A stretch of DNA of 64,000 bases from CAYWFP01 sp964457365 (GCA_964457365.1 CAYWFP010000008.1:8102-72101), one strand, 5' to 3'; shown: positions 54,755 through 63,816, counted from the first letter of the stretch. The notes: generated from the letters alone by a model not told the origin. Translations and numbers: made by a program.

Positions 54755-54826
54755 TGCCGCAAGACGAAGCCGACGCTCTCGCGCCGGCTTCGCCTCGGGG
54801 TTTCAGGGGGATCGGGGATGACTGCT

Positions 54827-55231
54827 CTAGTCGACTTTCATCTCGGCGACGACCCAGTCGTGCAGGGTGGTCGGCGGCACGTGTACGTGGTATTTCTGGC
54901 GCATGCGCTGGGTGGCCTTCTCCAGCGTCAGCGACTGCTTGACGACAAGGTCCACCGCGGTGCGGCGCACGCGGTTGGTGAAGCGCCCCGAGGGCTGCGC
55001 CAGGTGGTCCATCGGCAGGGAGAAGTGCTTGCGGCAGTTGACGCAGTAGTGCTTGCTGTAGGTCACCTCCAGCACGGTCGGGCCGCTGATGCCGACCTCG
55101 CGCAGGCGCCGGTGGCCGATCGAGTGGCGCTTGCTGATGGCGCTGCAGCGCGGGCACGGCGCGGTTTTGCGCGAGAGATTGATCTTGCGGATCTTCGTAC
55201 CGCGCGGGATGATCGTTTTATTATTAGGCAC
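54827..55231 (-). CDS. Stand-alone ISL3-type zinc finger / helix-turn-helix protein
   Basis: The 134-residue protein has a zinc ribbon (CPRCSA and CVNCRK about 35 residues apart) and a helix-turn-helix-like C-terminal half, matching the DNA-binding start of ISL3-family transposases (REVGISGPTVLEVTYSKHYCVNC). The catalytic transposase part is absent, and there is no sign of flanking inverted repeats. GTG at 55231 was chosen because AAGGAGAG lies 5 nt upstream; a longer version from 55297 has no site. Could be a regulator derived from a transposase. Confidence 0.55.
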   Translation of the reverse strand: MPNNKTIIPRGTKIRKINLSRKTAPCPRCSAISKRHSIGHRRLREVGISGPTVLEVTYSKHYCVNCRKHFSLPMDHLAQPSGRFTNRVRRTAVDLVVKQSLTLEKATQRMRQKYHVHVPPTTLHDWVVAEMKVD

Positions 55232-55462
55232 GCTTCTCTCCTTCTGCCGAACAAGCCTTGCGGTCACGTCCCGTAGGCTCTGTTCCTCGCCAGCCAACGC
55301 TGTTTCGCTCGAATCGCAACATTCTCGTTATCGGCGGTTCCGACCGGTCCCATTCAGCGATTTTCGGACAATTCCCGCTTTTTTTCGGATCCCAAAGGTT
55401 TGTCTCTCGCCGACTTCCGATAATCCCGCCCGCCCGGACGCCGCTTCCCGCGCATTGTCCTC

Positions 55463-55491
55463 TTGACGTTGCGCCCGCGGTCGGGTTTAAT
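55463..55491 (+). promoter_or_regulatory. Promoter of the aminotransferase gene
   Basis: TTGACG and TTTAAT are 17 bp apart, 68 bp before the start codon. Confidence 0.65.
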
Positions 55492-55558
55492 AAATCGATC
55501 CACGGCGAGCGCACCAGGTGCGTCTCGCCGTCTCTATGACCCGTCGGGAGAATCTCAT

Positions 55559-56758
55559 ATGAGCACCAAACGCCCCCTGAGCCTGCGCGCGTCCGCGCTG
55601 AAACCGAGCATGACCATGGCGATTACCGCCAAGGCGAAAAAGCTGAAGCGCGACGGCGCGGACGTGGTCAGCTTCGCCGCCGGAGAACCGGACTTCAAGA
55701 CGCCGCCGCACATCTGCGAGGCGGCCAAGCGCGCGGTGGACGAGGGGCTGCACGGCTACCTCCCCAACCCCGGCATGCCGGAATTGCGCGAGGCGATCTG
55801 CGCGCGTTTCCGCGAGGACATCGGCGTGGAGTACGCGCCCGAACAGACGCTGGTCAGCCCGGGCGGCAAGTATTCCCTGTACCTGGCGGTGCAGGCGATG
55901 ATCGACCCCGGCGACGAGGTGATCGTCCCGAGCCCCTACTGGGTCAGCTACCCGGCGATGGTCGAACTCGCCGGCGGCCGCCCCGTCGTCCTGGAGGCGC
56001 GCGAGGAGGACGGCTTCGCCGTGACCGCCGACGCCGTCGCCGCCTGCATCACCCCGCAGACGAAGACGCTCATCCTCAACAGCCCGAGCAACCCCTCCGG
56101 CGCGGTCGTCCCGCCCGGCGAGATCGAGAAGATCGGCCGGGTGCTCGAGGAGAACGGAATCTTCTGCATCAGCGACGAGATCTACGACAAGCTCGTCTAC
56201 GGCGAGAACGTCCACAAGTCCGTCGCCGCGGTCGGCGACTACTGCCTGCGCCACACCGTCGTCGTCAACGGCTGCTCCAAGGCCTACGCCATGACCGGCT
56301 GGCGCATCGGTATCGCCGCGGGCGACCCGACCATCATCAAGGCCATGGCCAGCCTCCAGTCGCAGTCGACCAGCAACGCCTGCTCCATCGCGCAGGCCGC
56401 GGCGGTGGCGGCGTTCGGCGGCCCGCAGGACTGCGTCGGCGATATGCGCGCGGAGTTCGACCGGCGGCGGCAGTTGATCGTCGGGCTGCTCAACGACATC
56501 GAGGGCGTCTCCTGCGCCGAGCCGGGCGGATCGTTCTACGTCTTCCCGAACATCGAACCGCTGCTGGGGCGGACGCTCGCGGGCGTAACGATCGAAGCGC
56601 CGATGGACTTCTGCAACGTCGCGCTCGACACCTACGAGGTGGCCTGCGTCCCGGGCGAGCCGTTCGGCTCGAACCGGCATGTCCGCCTCAGCTACGCCAC
56701 CGGTCGCGAACAGATCGAGAAGGGCTGCGCGCGGCTCAAGGAACTGATCGAAGGATAA
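55559..56758 (+). CDS. Class I pyridoxal-phosphate aminotransferase (aspartate type)
   Basis: The 399-residue fold-type I enzyme has the PLP lysine K241 in NGCSKAYAMTGWRIG, FAAGEPDFKTP at the start, NSPSNPSGAV and the substrate arginine in VRLSYATG. It resembles the AspC-like aminotransferases of the I-beta/I-gamma type that make aspartate or accept prephenate. ATG at 55559 has GGGAG 9 nt upstream. Confidence 0.92.
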   Translation: MSTKRPLSLRASALKPSMTMAITAKAKKLKRDGADVVSFAAGEPDFKTPPHICEAAKRAVDEGLHGYLPNPGMPELREAICARFREDIGVEYAPEQTLVSPGGKYSLYLAVQAMIDPGDEVIVPSPYWVSYPAMVELAGGRPVVLEAREEDGFAVTADAVAACITPQTKTLILNSPSNPSGAVVPPGEIEKIGRVLEENGIFCISDEIYDKLVYGENVHKSVAAVGDYCLRHTVVVNGCSKAYAMTGWRIGIAAGDPTIIKAMASLQSQSTSNACSIAQAAAVAAFGGPQDCVGDMRAEFDRRRQLIVGLLNDIEGVSCAEPGGSFYVFPNIEPLLGRTLAGVTIEAPMDFCNVALDTYEVACVPGEPFGSNRHVRLSYATGREQIEKGCARLKELIEG

Positions 56759-56913
56759 GCCCCGAGTCGGGGCCGGCGTGTCGTCCTCGTCTCCGCCGAG
56801 GGCGCTCCGGGTATTGCCGTTGGCGGAGGATCGACGTTTCTTCCTCGGCGTCGTCGCGAACGCTGAAACGCGGGCGGCCGCCGAACGAAACGCTTTGCAC
56901 GGGAGGGCAACGC

Positions 56914-57384
56914 ATGACCATCGACTCCATCCCCATGACCCAGGAAGGCTACGAGAAGATCCGCCGGGAGATCGCCGAGCTCGAGCGCCAGCGCCCCGAG
57001 ATCAAGCGCCAGATCGCCGAGGCGCGCGAGAAGGGCGACCTGCGCGAGAACGCCGACTACCACGCCGCCCGCGAGGCGCTGGGAATGCTCGACGCGAAGA
57101 TCGGCCAGCTCAACACCAAGCTCGCGCGCGCAAGCATCGTCGACCCCTCGCAACTCGACCAGGACAAGGTCACGCTCTTCCGCACCGTCACCTTCCGCCG
57201 CCTCAAGGACGGCAAGGAACTCAAGCGCACGCTCGTCGGCGAGGGCGAGTCGGACCCGACCAAGGGGAAGATCCTGGCCACCAGCCCCATCGGCAAGGCG
57301 ATGGTCGGCAAGGAGGTGGGCGACGTGGTCACCGCGGAGCTGCCGACCGGGCCGACCGAGTTCGAGATCCTCAAGATCGAGTAA
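56914..57384 (+). CDS. greA: Transcription elongation factor GreA
   Basis: The 156-residue protein has the N-terminal coiled coil with the acidic tip (AREKGDLRENADYHAARE, D and E of the DxxxE-type tip) and the C-terminal FKBP-like domain (ILATSPIGKAMVGKEVGDVV). It restarts stalled RNA polymerase by stimulating transcript cleavage. GGGAGGG precedes the ATG. Its end overlaps the convergent HAD gene by 14 bp. Confidence 0.95.
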   Translation: MTIDSIPMTQEGYEKIRREIAELERQRPEIKRQIAEAREKGDLRENADYHAAREALGMLDAKIGQLNTKLARASIVDPSQLDQDKVTLFRTVTFRRLKDGKELKRTLVGEGESDPTKGKILATSPIGKAMVGKEVGDVVTAELPTGPTEFEILKIE

Positions 57385-58021
57385 ACGTCTCGATCAGCCC
57401 GGGCAGATCCCGGATGGAGTCCAGTATGCCGCAGGCGCCGGGGAAATCGAGCCCCCGCGTCAGCGCGTGCGGCACCGCCGCGCAGCGCAGCCCCGCGGCC
57501 GTCGCCGACGCCACCCCCCGCGGCGTGTCCTCGATCACCAGGCATTCATCAGGCTGCGCGCCCGACCGCTCCAGCGCCGCGAGGTACGGATCCGGCGCCG
57601 GCTTGGTGCGCGGGTAGTCGCCCCAGGCGAGGATGAACTCGAAGTGCGGCAGGATGCCGGTGGTCGCGTGGATCATCTCGAAATGCACCCGGCGCGCGCT
57701 GGTGACGATGCCCATGCGGTAGCGCCCGGCGAAGCCGCGCAGCAGCTCCGGCACATCGGGAAACATCGGTTTGGCGGTCCGGAGAAGTTCGGCATAGCAC
57801 GCGTCGCGCTCGATCCGCAGCGCCTCGACCTCGTCCTCGCGCAGCCCGGCCGCGCGCGCCATGCCGACCATGCTCGTGCCCCTGACAAAGCTCTCCTCGC
57901 GGAAACGCGCCACCGTCAACTCCACGCCGATGGTCGCCAGCGTCCGCTTGCAGGCCTCGTAGAAGATGCCCTCGGTGTCGACGAGAATGCCGTCGTTGTC
58001 GAAGAAGAGCCAGCGGATCAT
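57371..58021 (-). CDS. HAD-superfamily hydrolase (beta-phosphoglucomutase/phosphatase-like)
   Basis: The 216-residue protein has motif I FFDNDGILVDTEG, where the first Asp is the nucleophile (N replaces the usual F or L before the second D). Motif II is IVTSARR, motif III Lys is in TKPAPDPY, and motif IV VIEDTPRG. Helical cap between motif I and II. Substrate not predictable. Start overlaps the stop of the metzincin gene (ATGA), so the two are cotranslated. Confidence 0.85.
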   Translation of the reverse strand: MIRWLFFDNDGILVDTEGIFYEACKRTLATIGVELTVARFREESFVRGTSMVGMARAAGLREDEVEALRIERDACYAELLRTAKPMFPDVPELLRGFAGRYRMGIVTSARRVHFEMIHATTGILPHFEFILAWGDYPRTKPAPDPYLAALERSGAQPDECLVIEDTPRGVASATAAGLRCAAVPHALTRGLDFPGACGILDSIRDLPGLIETFTRS

Positions 58022-58974
58022 TGCTCGACCAGCGCCTCCGCCTTCTTCCAGTGCGCCTCCTCCTCCTGCAGACCGTGTTCGCGGCACCACGCCGCCAGCA
58101 CCGCGAAACGCTTCGCCGGATCGGCCCCGGTGGCCCAGCAGAGCTTGGCCACGCCCTCGGGCGAGAACCACAGCGGCGAGCGGTCGGTCTCGGCCAGGCT
58201 GAGCCGCCCGTTCATCACGCAGTAGTGATCGGGCGTGTGCGTGATAGAGAACATGTGGCTCGTCTCGTGCGCGGCGCACTTCAAGAGCCGCAGCCGCGTC
58301 GCCGGATCGCCCGGCGTGCCCAGCAGGTACATCGAGACCACTCCGGCGCGGCCGTACAGAAGCGCCTGGCCGAAGACGGTATGCCGCCCGTCCTGCATCC
58401 ACAAATCCTCGGCCGTGATCGCCAGCACCGCCACCGCGTCCGCGGGCAGCTCCGCGCGCAGCAGCTTGTCGGTGACATACGTCGCCTCGATCTGCCGGTG
58501 GCCGTCGTCGGGGCTTTTGCGCACCGCGTCCGGCGGCAGGCGGACGATCCCGACGCGCGGCAGCAGGCGGGTCTCGAGTTGGAAATACGCTTTCAGAAAC
58601 GACGCGGTCGTCTTCAGCATCCGGTGCTGCGCGCCGGTGAATTTGCCCAAGGGGCACAGATACAACACCCGCCGCTCCGCGGTCACCTCGTTGGCGTAGC
58701 TGACGGCGTATTGCCGCAGCGGCACCGCCTTCTCCGTCCAGAACGCCCGCCACTCGCGCGCCATCGGCGGCGGCAACTTCCGGTTCAGCGGCTGCAGCGC
58801 CCGGACGGCCGCTTCCAGCGCTTCCAGCCGCGCGCGCTCCTCGGACGTGAACGACGCCGGCGTCGGCGGCAGCGGCTTCGTCGTCGGCTCCTCCGGCCGC
58901 GTCGGCGGCGCGCCGTTGCAGCCGGCGAGGAGCGCCATCGTGACAAGCGCATGAAAAGCGAAAGCTTTTGGCAT
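58018..58974 (-). CDS. Archaemetzincin-like lipoprotein peptidase
   Basis: The 318-residue protein has a lipoprotein signal (ALLAGC near residue 19) and a C-terminal metzincin core with HETSHMFSITH near residue 235: three zinc-binding histidines and the catalytic glutamate. This is followed by CVM and LWFSPEGVAKLC. The arrangement matches archaemetzincins, but three of the four structural-zinc cysteines are replaced (see findings). It is probably anchored in a periplasmic-facing membrane leaflet. ATG at 58974 was preferred over a GTG at 59007 because it starts the lipoprotein signal directly and AGGAG is upstream. Confidence 0.75.
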   Translation of the reverse strand: MPKAFAFHALVTMALLAGCNGAPPTRPEEPTTKPLPPTPASFTSEERARLEALEAAVRALQPLNRKLPPPMAREWRAFWTEKAVPLRQYAVSYANEVTAERRVLYLCPLGKFTGAQHRMLKTTASFLKAYFQLETRLLPRVGIVRLPPDAVRKSPDDGHRQIEATYVTDKLLRAELPADAVAVLAITAEDLWMQDGRHTVFGQALLYGRAGVVSMYLLGTPGDPATRLRLLKCAAHETSHMFSITHTPDHYCVMNGRLSLAETDRSPLWFSPEGVAKLCWATGADPAKRFAVLAAWCREHGLQEEEAHWKKAEALVEQ

Positions 58975-59037
58975 TCCCGACCGGCTCCTGATATTCACCC
59001 CCGCCACTGCCTGTCGTCTCCGGCGCCGGATCCTTCC

Positions 59038-60441
59038 TCACCGCTTCCCGGCCTTCTTCTTCGCCTTCTTCTTCGCCGCCGGTTTCACGCGCGCGTTGCC
59101 GGCGACCTTCTCGACGAGCTTCATGTACTCGTTCACCAGCGCCGTCGCGCGCGCTCTGGTCTTGGCCTCGCCGTAGACGCGTACGATCGGCTCGGTATTC
59201 GACGCGCGGACATGCACCCAGCCGTCGTCGAAGTCCAATTTCACTCCGTCGCGCGTGTCGATCTTCTCCGCCTTCTCGTTGGCCAACGCGTCGAGCACGG
59301 GGCCGAGCTGGCGCTTGGTGCACTCGACCTTCTGCTTGACCATCTGGTAGGTCGGGATCTCGCCGGCGAGTTCGCCGATGGGTTTTCCCGTTTCCAACAT
59401 GAGCTGCAGCACCAGCGCCATCGCCGTCAGCGCCTCGCGGCCGAAGTGGATGCGCGGGTCGATCACGCCGCCGTTGCCCTCCCCGCCGACGGGCGCGCCG
59501 ATCTCGAGCATCTTCTCGGTGACGTTGACCTCGCCCACGGGCGTGCGCACCACGGCGCAGCCGAAGGCCGCGGCGACGTCCTCGACCATGCGCGTGGTGC
59601 TGAGGTTGGTCACCACCGGCCCGGGCGTGCGGCCGAGCACGTACTTCGCCGCCAGGCAGAGCGAATACTCCTCGCCGATGTACTTCGCCTTCTCCGAGAC
59701 CACCGCGATGCGGTCGGCGTCGGCGTCCTGGGCGAAGCCGACGTCGCACTTCCTGCGCTTGACCAGCTTCACCAGCTCGGTCACGTTCTCCACCCGGGGC
59801 TCCGGATCTCTGGGGAAGTTGCCGTCGGGCACGCAGTACAGCGGCTCCACGCACGCGCCGATCTCCCGCAGGAACGCCAGCGCCAGGTCGCACCCGGCGC
59901 CGTTGCAGCAGTCGAGCGCGACGTGGTACTTGCGCTTGCGCAGCGCCTTGACGTCGACGATATCGAGCACCTTCTGCAAGTGGCGCTGCGCGGCGCTGGT
60001 GTCGATCTCCACTGCGTGCAGCTTGTCGTAGGTCACCAGGTGCGCGTCGCCGCCGTAGTAGATGTCGAGCAGGGACCGCCCCTGCTCGGCGTTGAGGTAG
60101 ATGCCGTCCTCGCGGAAGAACTTGAGCGCGTTCCACTCGATCGGGTTGTGGCTGGCGCTGATGACGATGCCGCCGTCGGCCTGCCGCTCGCGCACCATGA
60201 TCGCGGCCGTCGGCGTGCCGCAGACGCCGATATCGATGATGCGGCAGCCCGCGGACAAGAGCCCCGCGAAGACCGCGTGCTTGACCATGTCCCCCGAGAC
60301 GCGGGTGTCGCGCCCGACCACCACCACCCCCGACTCGACGTAGGTGCCGAAGGCCATCCCCAGCCGCACCAGGAGTTCCGGCGTCAGGTTGTCCCCGACC
60401 ACGCCCCGCACGCCCGAGATCCCGATCATCAGTTTGCTCAT
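59038..60441 (-). CDS. glmM: Phosphoglucosamine mutase / phosphohexomutase
   Basis: The 467-residue enzyme has the four domains of alpha-D-phosphohexomutases: the phosphoserine loop SASHNP near residue 97, metal loop DADADR near 240, sugar-binding GGEGNGG near 320 and phosphate-binding RASNTEPIVRVYGE near 420. It most likely converts glucosamine-6-P to glucosamine-1-P for cell wall synthesis; phosphomannomutase activity cannot be excluded. A lysine/alanine tail of about 15 residues is added at the C-terminus. Confidence 0.88.
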   Translation of the reverse strand: MSKLMIGISGVRGVVGDNLTPELLVRLGMAFGTYVESGVVVVGRDTRVSGDMVKHAVFAGLLSAGCRIIDIGVCGTPTAAIMVRERQADGGIVISASHNPIEWNALKFFREDGIYLNAEQGRSLLDIYYGGDAHLVTYDKLHAVEIDTSAAQRHLQKVLDIVDVKALRKRKYHVALDCCNGAGCDLALAFLREIGACVEPLYCVPDGNFPRDPEPRVENVTELVKLVKRRKCDVGFAQDADADRIAVVSEKAKYIGEEYSLCLAAKYVLGRTPGPVVTNLSTTRMVEDVAAAFGCAVVRTPVGEVNVTEKMLEIGAPVGGEGNGGVIDPRIHFGREALTAMALVLQLMLETGKPIGELAGEIPTYQMVKQKVECTKRQLGPVLDALANEKAEKIDTRDGVKLDFDDGWVHVRASNTEPIVRVYGEAKTRARATALVNEYMKLVEKVAGNARVKPAAKKKAKKKAGKR

Positions 60442-60473
60442 GCCTGCTCCTGTCGTGGAAATGTCTTGCGCCT

Positions 60474-60501
60474 ATTATGCGCGGGCGGCGCGGAATTTCA
60501 A
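60474..60501 (-). promoter_or_regulatory. Promoter of glmM
   Basis: On the minus strand TTGAAA and CATAAT are 16 bp apart, 32 bp upstream of the glmM start. Confidence 0.6.
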
Positions 60502-60519
60502 ACCCTTCGACCGGAAACG

Positions 60520-60563
60520 ACAAACGGGGCGGACTCGCGCCCGCCCCGAGATGCCCCGTTTGT
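60520..60563 (-). terminator. Terminator-like hairpin after rpsA
   Basis: Arms ACAAACGGGGC (60520-60530) and GCCCCGTTTGT (60553-60563) pair perfectly over 11 bp. A second, overlapping pairing CGGGGCGG with CCGCCCCG is also possible within it. It sits 12 bp past the rpsA stop and before the glmM promoter, but the following T run is weak. Confidence 0.6.
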
Positions 60564-60574
60564 CCCGCTCGCGC

Positions 60575-62320
60575 CTATTCGATAACGATGTCGCCGTCGG
60601 CGTTCTTGGTAAAGCCCAGGTCTTCCTTTGGCTGCGCCGCTGGCGCGGCAGCCTGCCCTTCCTCTCCTTCGATGCCGCCGGTGGCGCGGAGGCTCAGGCC
60701 GATCTTGCGGTCCTCGGTGTCGATGTTGATGATCATCACCGTCACCTTCTGCCCGACCTTGACCACCTCCTCGGGCTTCTCCACCTTCTCGTCGGAGAGC
60801 TCGCTGATGTGCAGCAGCCCCTCCAGGTCGTCCTCGATCTCGACGAAGGCGCCGAAGTTGGTCAGCTTGGTGACCACGCCCTCGACGACGTCGGAGGGAT
60901 GGTACTTCTGCGGGATCGTGCTGGTCCACGGATCGCTCTCGAGCTGCTTCAGCCCTAACGCCACGCGCTTACGCTCGCGGTCGACCGAGAGCACCACCGC
61001 GCGGACGTTGTCGCCCTTCTTCAGCAGCGCCGAGGGGTGGCTGATCTTCTTGGTCCAGCTCATGTCGTTGACGTGCAGCAGGCCGTCGATGCCCTCCTCC
61101 AGCTCGACGAAGGCGCCGTAGTTAGTCATGTTGCGCACCGTGCCCTCGACGATGGTGCCGGTGGGGTATTTCTCCTCGACCTGCAGCCAGGGGTTCTCCT
61201 CGCACTGCTTCATCCCCAGCGAGAGCTCCTGTTTCTCCTTGTTGATATCCAGGACCACGACCTCGACCTCGTCGCCCGCGGAGACGATCTCCGAGGGGTG
61301 GTTGACCTGCCGGGTCCAGCTCATTTCGCTGATGTGGACCAGGCCCTCGATGCCGTCCTCGAGCTTGACGAAGGCGCCGTAGGGCATGATGTTGACCACC
61401 GGCCCCTTGACGCGGCTGCCGATGGGATAGCGCTGGTCGATGTCCTGCCAGGGGTTGTCCTTGATCTGCTTCAGCCCCAGCGAGATGCGCTCGCGCTGGA
61501 GGTCGAAGTCGAGCACCTTGACGTCGATCTCCTCGTCGATGGAGACGACCTCGCTCGGGTGCGAGATGCGGCCCCAGCTCATGTCGGTGATGTGCAGCAG
61601 CCCGTCGATGCCGCCCAGGTCGACGAAGGCGCCGAAGTCGGTGATGTTCTTGACCACGCCGTGGCGGACCTCGCCCTTGACCAGACTCGAGAGCACCGAG
61701 GCCTTCTTGCGCTCGCGCTCCTCCTCCAGAAGCTTGCGGCGCGAGAGCACGATGTTGCGGCGGTCGCGGTCGATCTTGATGATCTTGCACTCGAGCTCGC
61801 GGCCGATGTACTCGCCCACGTCGCCGATGCGGCGAATGTCGACCTGGCTCGCCGGCAGGAAGACCGGCACGCCGATGTCGACCAGCAGCCCGCCCTTGAT
61901 CTTGCGGATGGCGCGGCCGGTGACGACGTCGCCGACGTCGTGCTCGGACATCACCCGCTGCCAGCCGCGGATGCGGTCGGCCTTGCGCTTGCTCAGCAGG
62001 ATGACGCCGTCGTCCTCGTCGTACTCCTCGATGAAGACGTCCACCTCGTCGCCGGGCTTGGGAAGATTGTCGGCGTCGAACTCGATGATCGGGACGTAGC
62101 CCTCGGCCTTGTAGTTGATGTCCACGACCACGTCGTTGCCCTGGATGCGGCGGACGTATCCGCTGACGATCTGGCCGACCGAGAATTCGCCGATGGCGTT
62201 CTCGACCATGCCGCCGATCTCCGCGGGGAGCGTCTCGCCCATGGCCGCGGCGAGTTCCTTCTCCATGTCTTCTTCAGATATCGCGCTGTTAACCAGCGCG
62301 TACCGTCCTGGCCTGACCAT
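60575..62320 (-). CDS. rpsA: 30S ribosomal protein S1
   Basis: The 581-residue protein consists of six S1 RNA-binding domains of about 75-85 residues, each ending in a pattern such as SWTRQVNHPSE or SWGRISHPSE, with the usual ribosome-binding first two domains less conserved. It brings mRNA to the ribosome. ATG at 62320 has AAGGAGAAGG directly upstream. The predicted leader of about 175 nt carries a hairpin, compatible with S1 autoregulation. Confidence 0.95.
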   Translation of the reverse strand: MVRPGRYALVNSAISEEDMEKELAAAMGETLPAEIGGMVENAIGEFSVGQIVSGYVRRIQGNDVVVDINYKAEGYVPIIEFDADNLPKPGDEVDVFIEEYDEDDGVILLSKRKADRIRGWQRVMSEHDVGDVVTGRAIRKIKGGLLVDIGVPVFLPASQVDIRRIGDVGEYIGRELECKIIKIDRDRRNIVLSRRKLLEEERERKKASVLSSLVKGEVRHGVVKNITDFGAFVDLGGIDGLLHITDMSWGRISHPSEVVSIDEEIDVKVLDFDLQRERISLGLKQIKDNPWQDIDQRYPIGSRVKGPVVNIMPYGAFVKLEDGIEGLVHISEMSWTRQVNHPSEIVSAGDEVEVVVLDINKEKQELSLGMKQCEENPWLQVEEKYPTGTIVEGTVRNMTNYGAFVELEEGIDGLLHVNDMSWTKKISHPSALLKKGDNVRAVVLSVDRERKRVALGLKQLESDPWTSTIPQKYHPSDVVEGVVTKLTNFGAFVEIEDDLEGLLHISELSDEKVEKPEEVVKVGQKVTVMIINIDTEDRKIGLSLRATGGIEGEEGQAAAPAAQPKEDLGFTKNADGDIVIE

Positions 62321-62468
62321 TCCTTCTCCTTATTCTCCTTGTCCGCGTCGTCCACACGAAGACGCGCCGCCTCCGGGGCGGGCGAACCAGGTTTTTCGCC
62401 CCCCGCCGGCAGCGCGCGCCGCCCCGGGATCCAGAAGCCCGCGGCCGCGAACGGCCCAAATAGAAATC

Positions 62469-62488
62469 GCCGCCTCCCGCGAGGCGGC
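62469..62488 (-). promoter_or_regulatory. Hairpin near the 5' end of the rpsA leader
   Basis: GCCGCCTC and GAGGCGGC pair perfectly over 8 bp around a 4-nt loop, about 10 nt after the predicted transcript start. It may stabilise the transcript or take part in control. Confidence 0.5.
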
Positions 62489-62503
62489 CTGCGATACCCC
62501 GCT

Positions 62504-62531
62504 ATCTTAACCGCTTCGGCGCGGTTTGCAA
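62504..62531 (-). promoter_or_regulatory. Promoter of rpsA
   Basis: On the minus strand TTGCAA and TAAGAT are 16 bp apart, directly after the upstream cyclodeaminase gene. Confidence 0.6.
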
Positions 62532-62553
62532 TAGGGAATCTCGACCGCAAATT

Positions 62554-63183
62554 CTATTGCGCCAGCGTCTCGAGCACCATCGTGCGCGCCTGGAGCGAGA
62601 GCGCCTGGGCGCGGTTGATCAGCTCCCTGGCCTCGTCGGCGACGGCATTGCAGAGCGCTTCGTCCTTGATGAACTTGAGGTTGATCGCCACGTTGAGATG
62701 CGCCGCCTCCACCGCGGCCGCGAGCACGATGGCCGCGACGCCGGTATCGGTGATCAGGTTGGTGTTGCCGATCCGCGCCAGGCGCGGCAGCATCTCCAAC
62801 GCATCGACAGCCGCGCGCATGACCCCGAGCGGCACATCCATCCCGCCCTTGAGCGCCGCCTGCATCGCCTCGGTGCGCGCGGCCTTCTCCTCCTCGGTCC
62901 CCTTGGGCATGGCGTAGACCGCGCCGATCTTCTCGAACGCTTCGGCGTCGGCGTCGACGGCCGCGAGCATCCGCTCCCTGAGCGGCGCCAGCGCCTCGAG
63001 GATCTCCCGGATTTCGCCCTCGACCTCGGCGTACTTCTTCTTGCCGAGAGTGAAGTTGGCGGCCATCGAGGCCATGCAACTTCCCAGCACCCCGCAGTAG
63101 GCGCTGACGCTGCCGCCGCCGGGCGTCTCGCTGCCCGAGGCGGCCGCCTCGGCGTAGTCCTTCAACGTCTTCTCGCTCAGCAT
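62554..63183 (-). CDS. Cyclodeaminase/methenyl-THF cyclohydrolase family protein
   Basis: The 209-residue all-helical protein belongs to the family of the C-terminal half of formiminotransferase-cyclodeaminase: TPGGGSVSAYCGVLGSCMASMAANFTLGKKK near residue 20 and GNTNLITDTGVAAIVLAAAVEAAHLNV near residue 140. It would act in folate one-carbon metabolism, as FchA does in clostridia. Good start at 63183. Confidence 0.85.
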   Translation of the reverse strand: MLSEKTLKDYAEAAASGSETPGGGSVSAYCGVLGSCMASMAANFTLGKKKYAEVEGEIREILEALAPLRERMLAAVDADAEAFEKIGAVYAMPKGTEEEKAARTEAMQAALKGGMDVPLGVMRAAVDALEMLPRLARIGNTNLITDTGVAAIVLAAAVEAAHLNVAINLKFIKDEALCNAVADEARELINRAQALSLQARTMVLETLAQ

Positions 63184-63363
63184 GGTCGTCCTCCCCCGGT
63201 CATTCGCTCCGCGCTCGTCGTCGCCGGCCGCGGCGATCCGCCACTGCGCCCCGGCAGGTCTACTCTTGGGAAGACGAGCGGAAAACGCCAGGATTTCGTC
63301 ACGAAGCCGCTGCGCCGCGCAGGCAGGCGGGCCGCCTTGGTAGCTCAGAACCGTATTCAGGCC

Positions 63364-63816
63364 CTATGCGGTTCGTTTCGCATGATTTAGGATCAACTCT
63401 CCTGTTCCTACATGGAAGTTGGCTCGGATACGCGCAGGCTCCCGAAACGGAACCTCCGTAAGGTACAGACGACCGGCTTCCTCTTCGCAGGTCGGAAAAA
63501 AAGGTCCTCCTGGCTCGGAGTGCAGGAAGAAGTCGCCAGACAGCATTCCACAGCCGGGACAAGTGTTCGCATAGTATTTGCCTTGAACGGTCTTCGAGCA
63601 CCTCAACTGAAATGTTGGCACTCGCTTTTGCATGTAGCCAAGGATATCCTTTGGGATAGCAACAACATCTGTCAGGATACAAACCTCGCTATCCGCGCCC
63701 TCGACTGCTTGCGCCATAAGTGCCACTGCGGGCATTTTTGCCCCGCAACTCCAGCACCCGATTTTCTTTCCTATCAGGTATATCGGGGCAAAGATTGTCA
63801 GGACATTGTCGTGCAT
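63364..63816 (-). CDS. Hypothetical Cys-rich (zinc-binding) protein
   Basis: The 150-residue protein has CWSCG near residue 21, CPGCG near residue 86 and further cysteines that could bind metal. ATG at 63816 has AGGGTGG 6 nt upstream; upstream in-frame starts at 63837/63840 lack a site. Base composition is clearly lower in G+C than the rest of the window, which suggests recent acquisition. Family not recognised. Confidence 0.55.
   Translation of the reverse strand: MHDNVLTIFAPIYLIGKKIGCWSCGAKMPAVALMAQAVEGADSEVCILTDVVAIPKDILGYMQKRVPTFQLRCSKTVQGKYYANTCPGCGMLSGDFFLHSEPGGPFFPTCEEEAGRLYLTEVPFREPARIRANFHVGTGELILNHAKRTA

Noticed and set aside
54827..55231. Complete insertion sequence
   Set aside because: No catalytic transposase domain, terminal inverted repeats or target duplications could be found around it.
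58022..60523. Open frame that would fuse the HAD hydrolase to upstream sequence
   Set aside because: It runs through the metzincin and glmM genes in a wrong frame. The HAD protein is complete from 58021.
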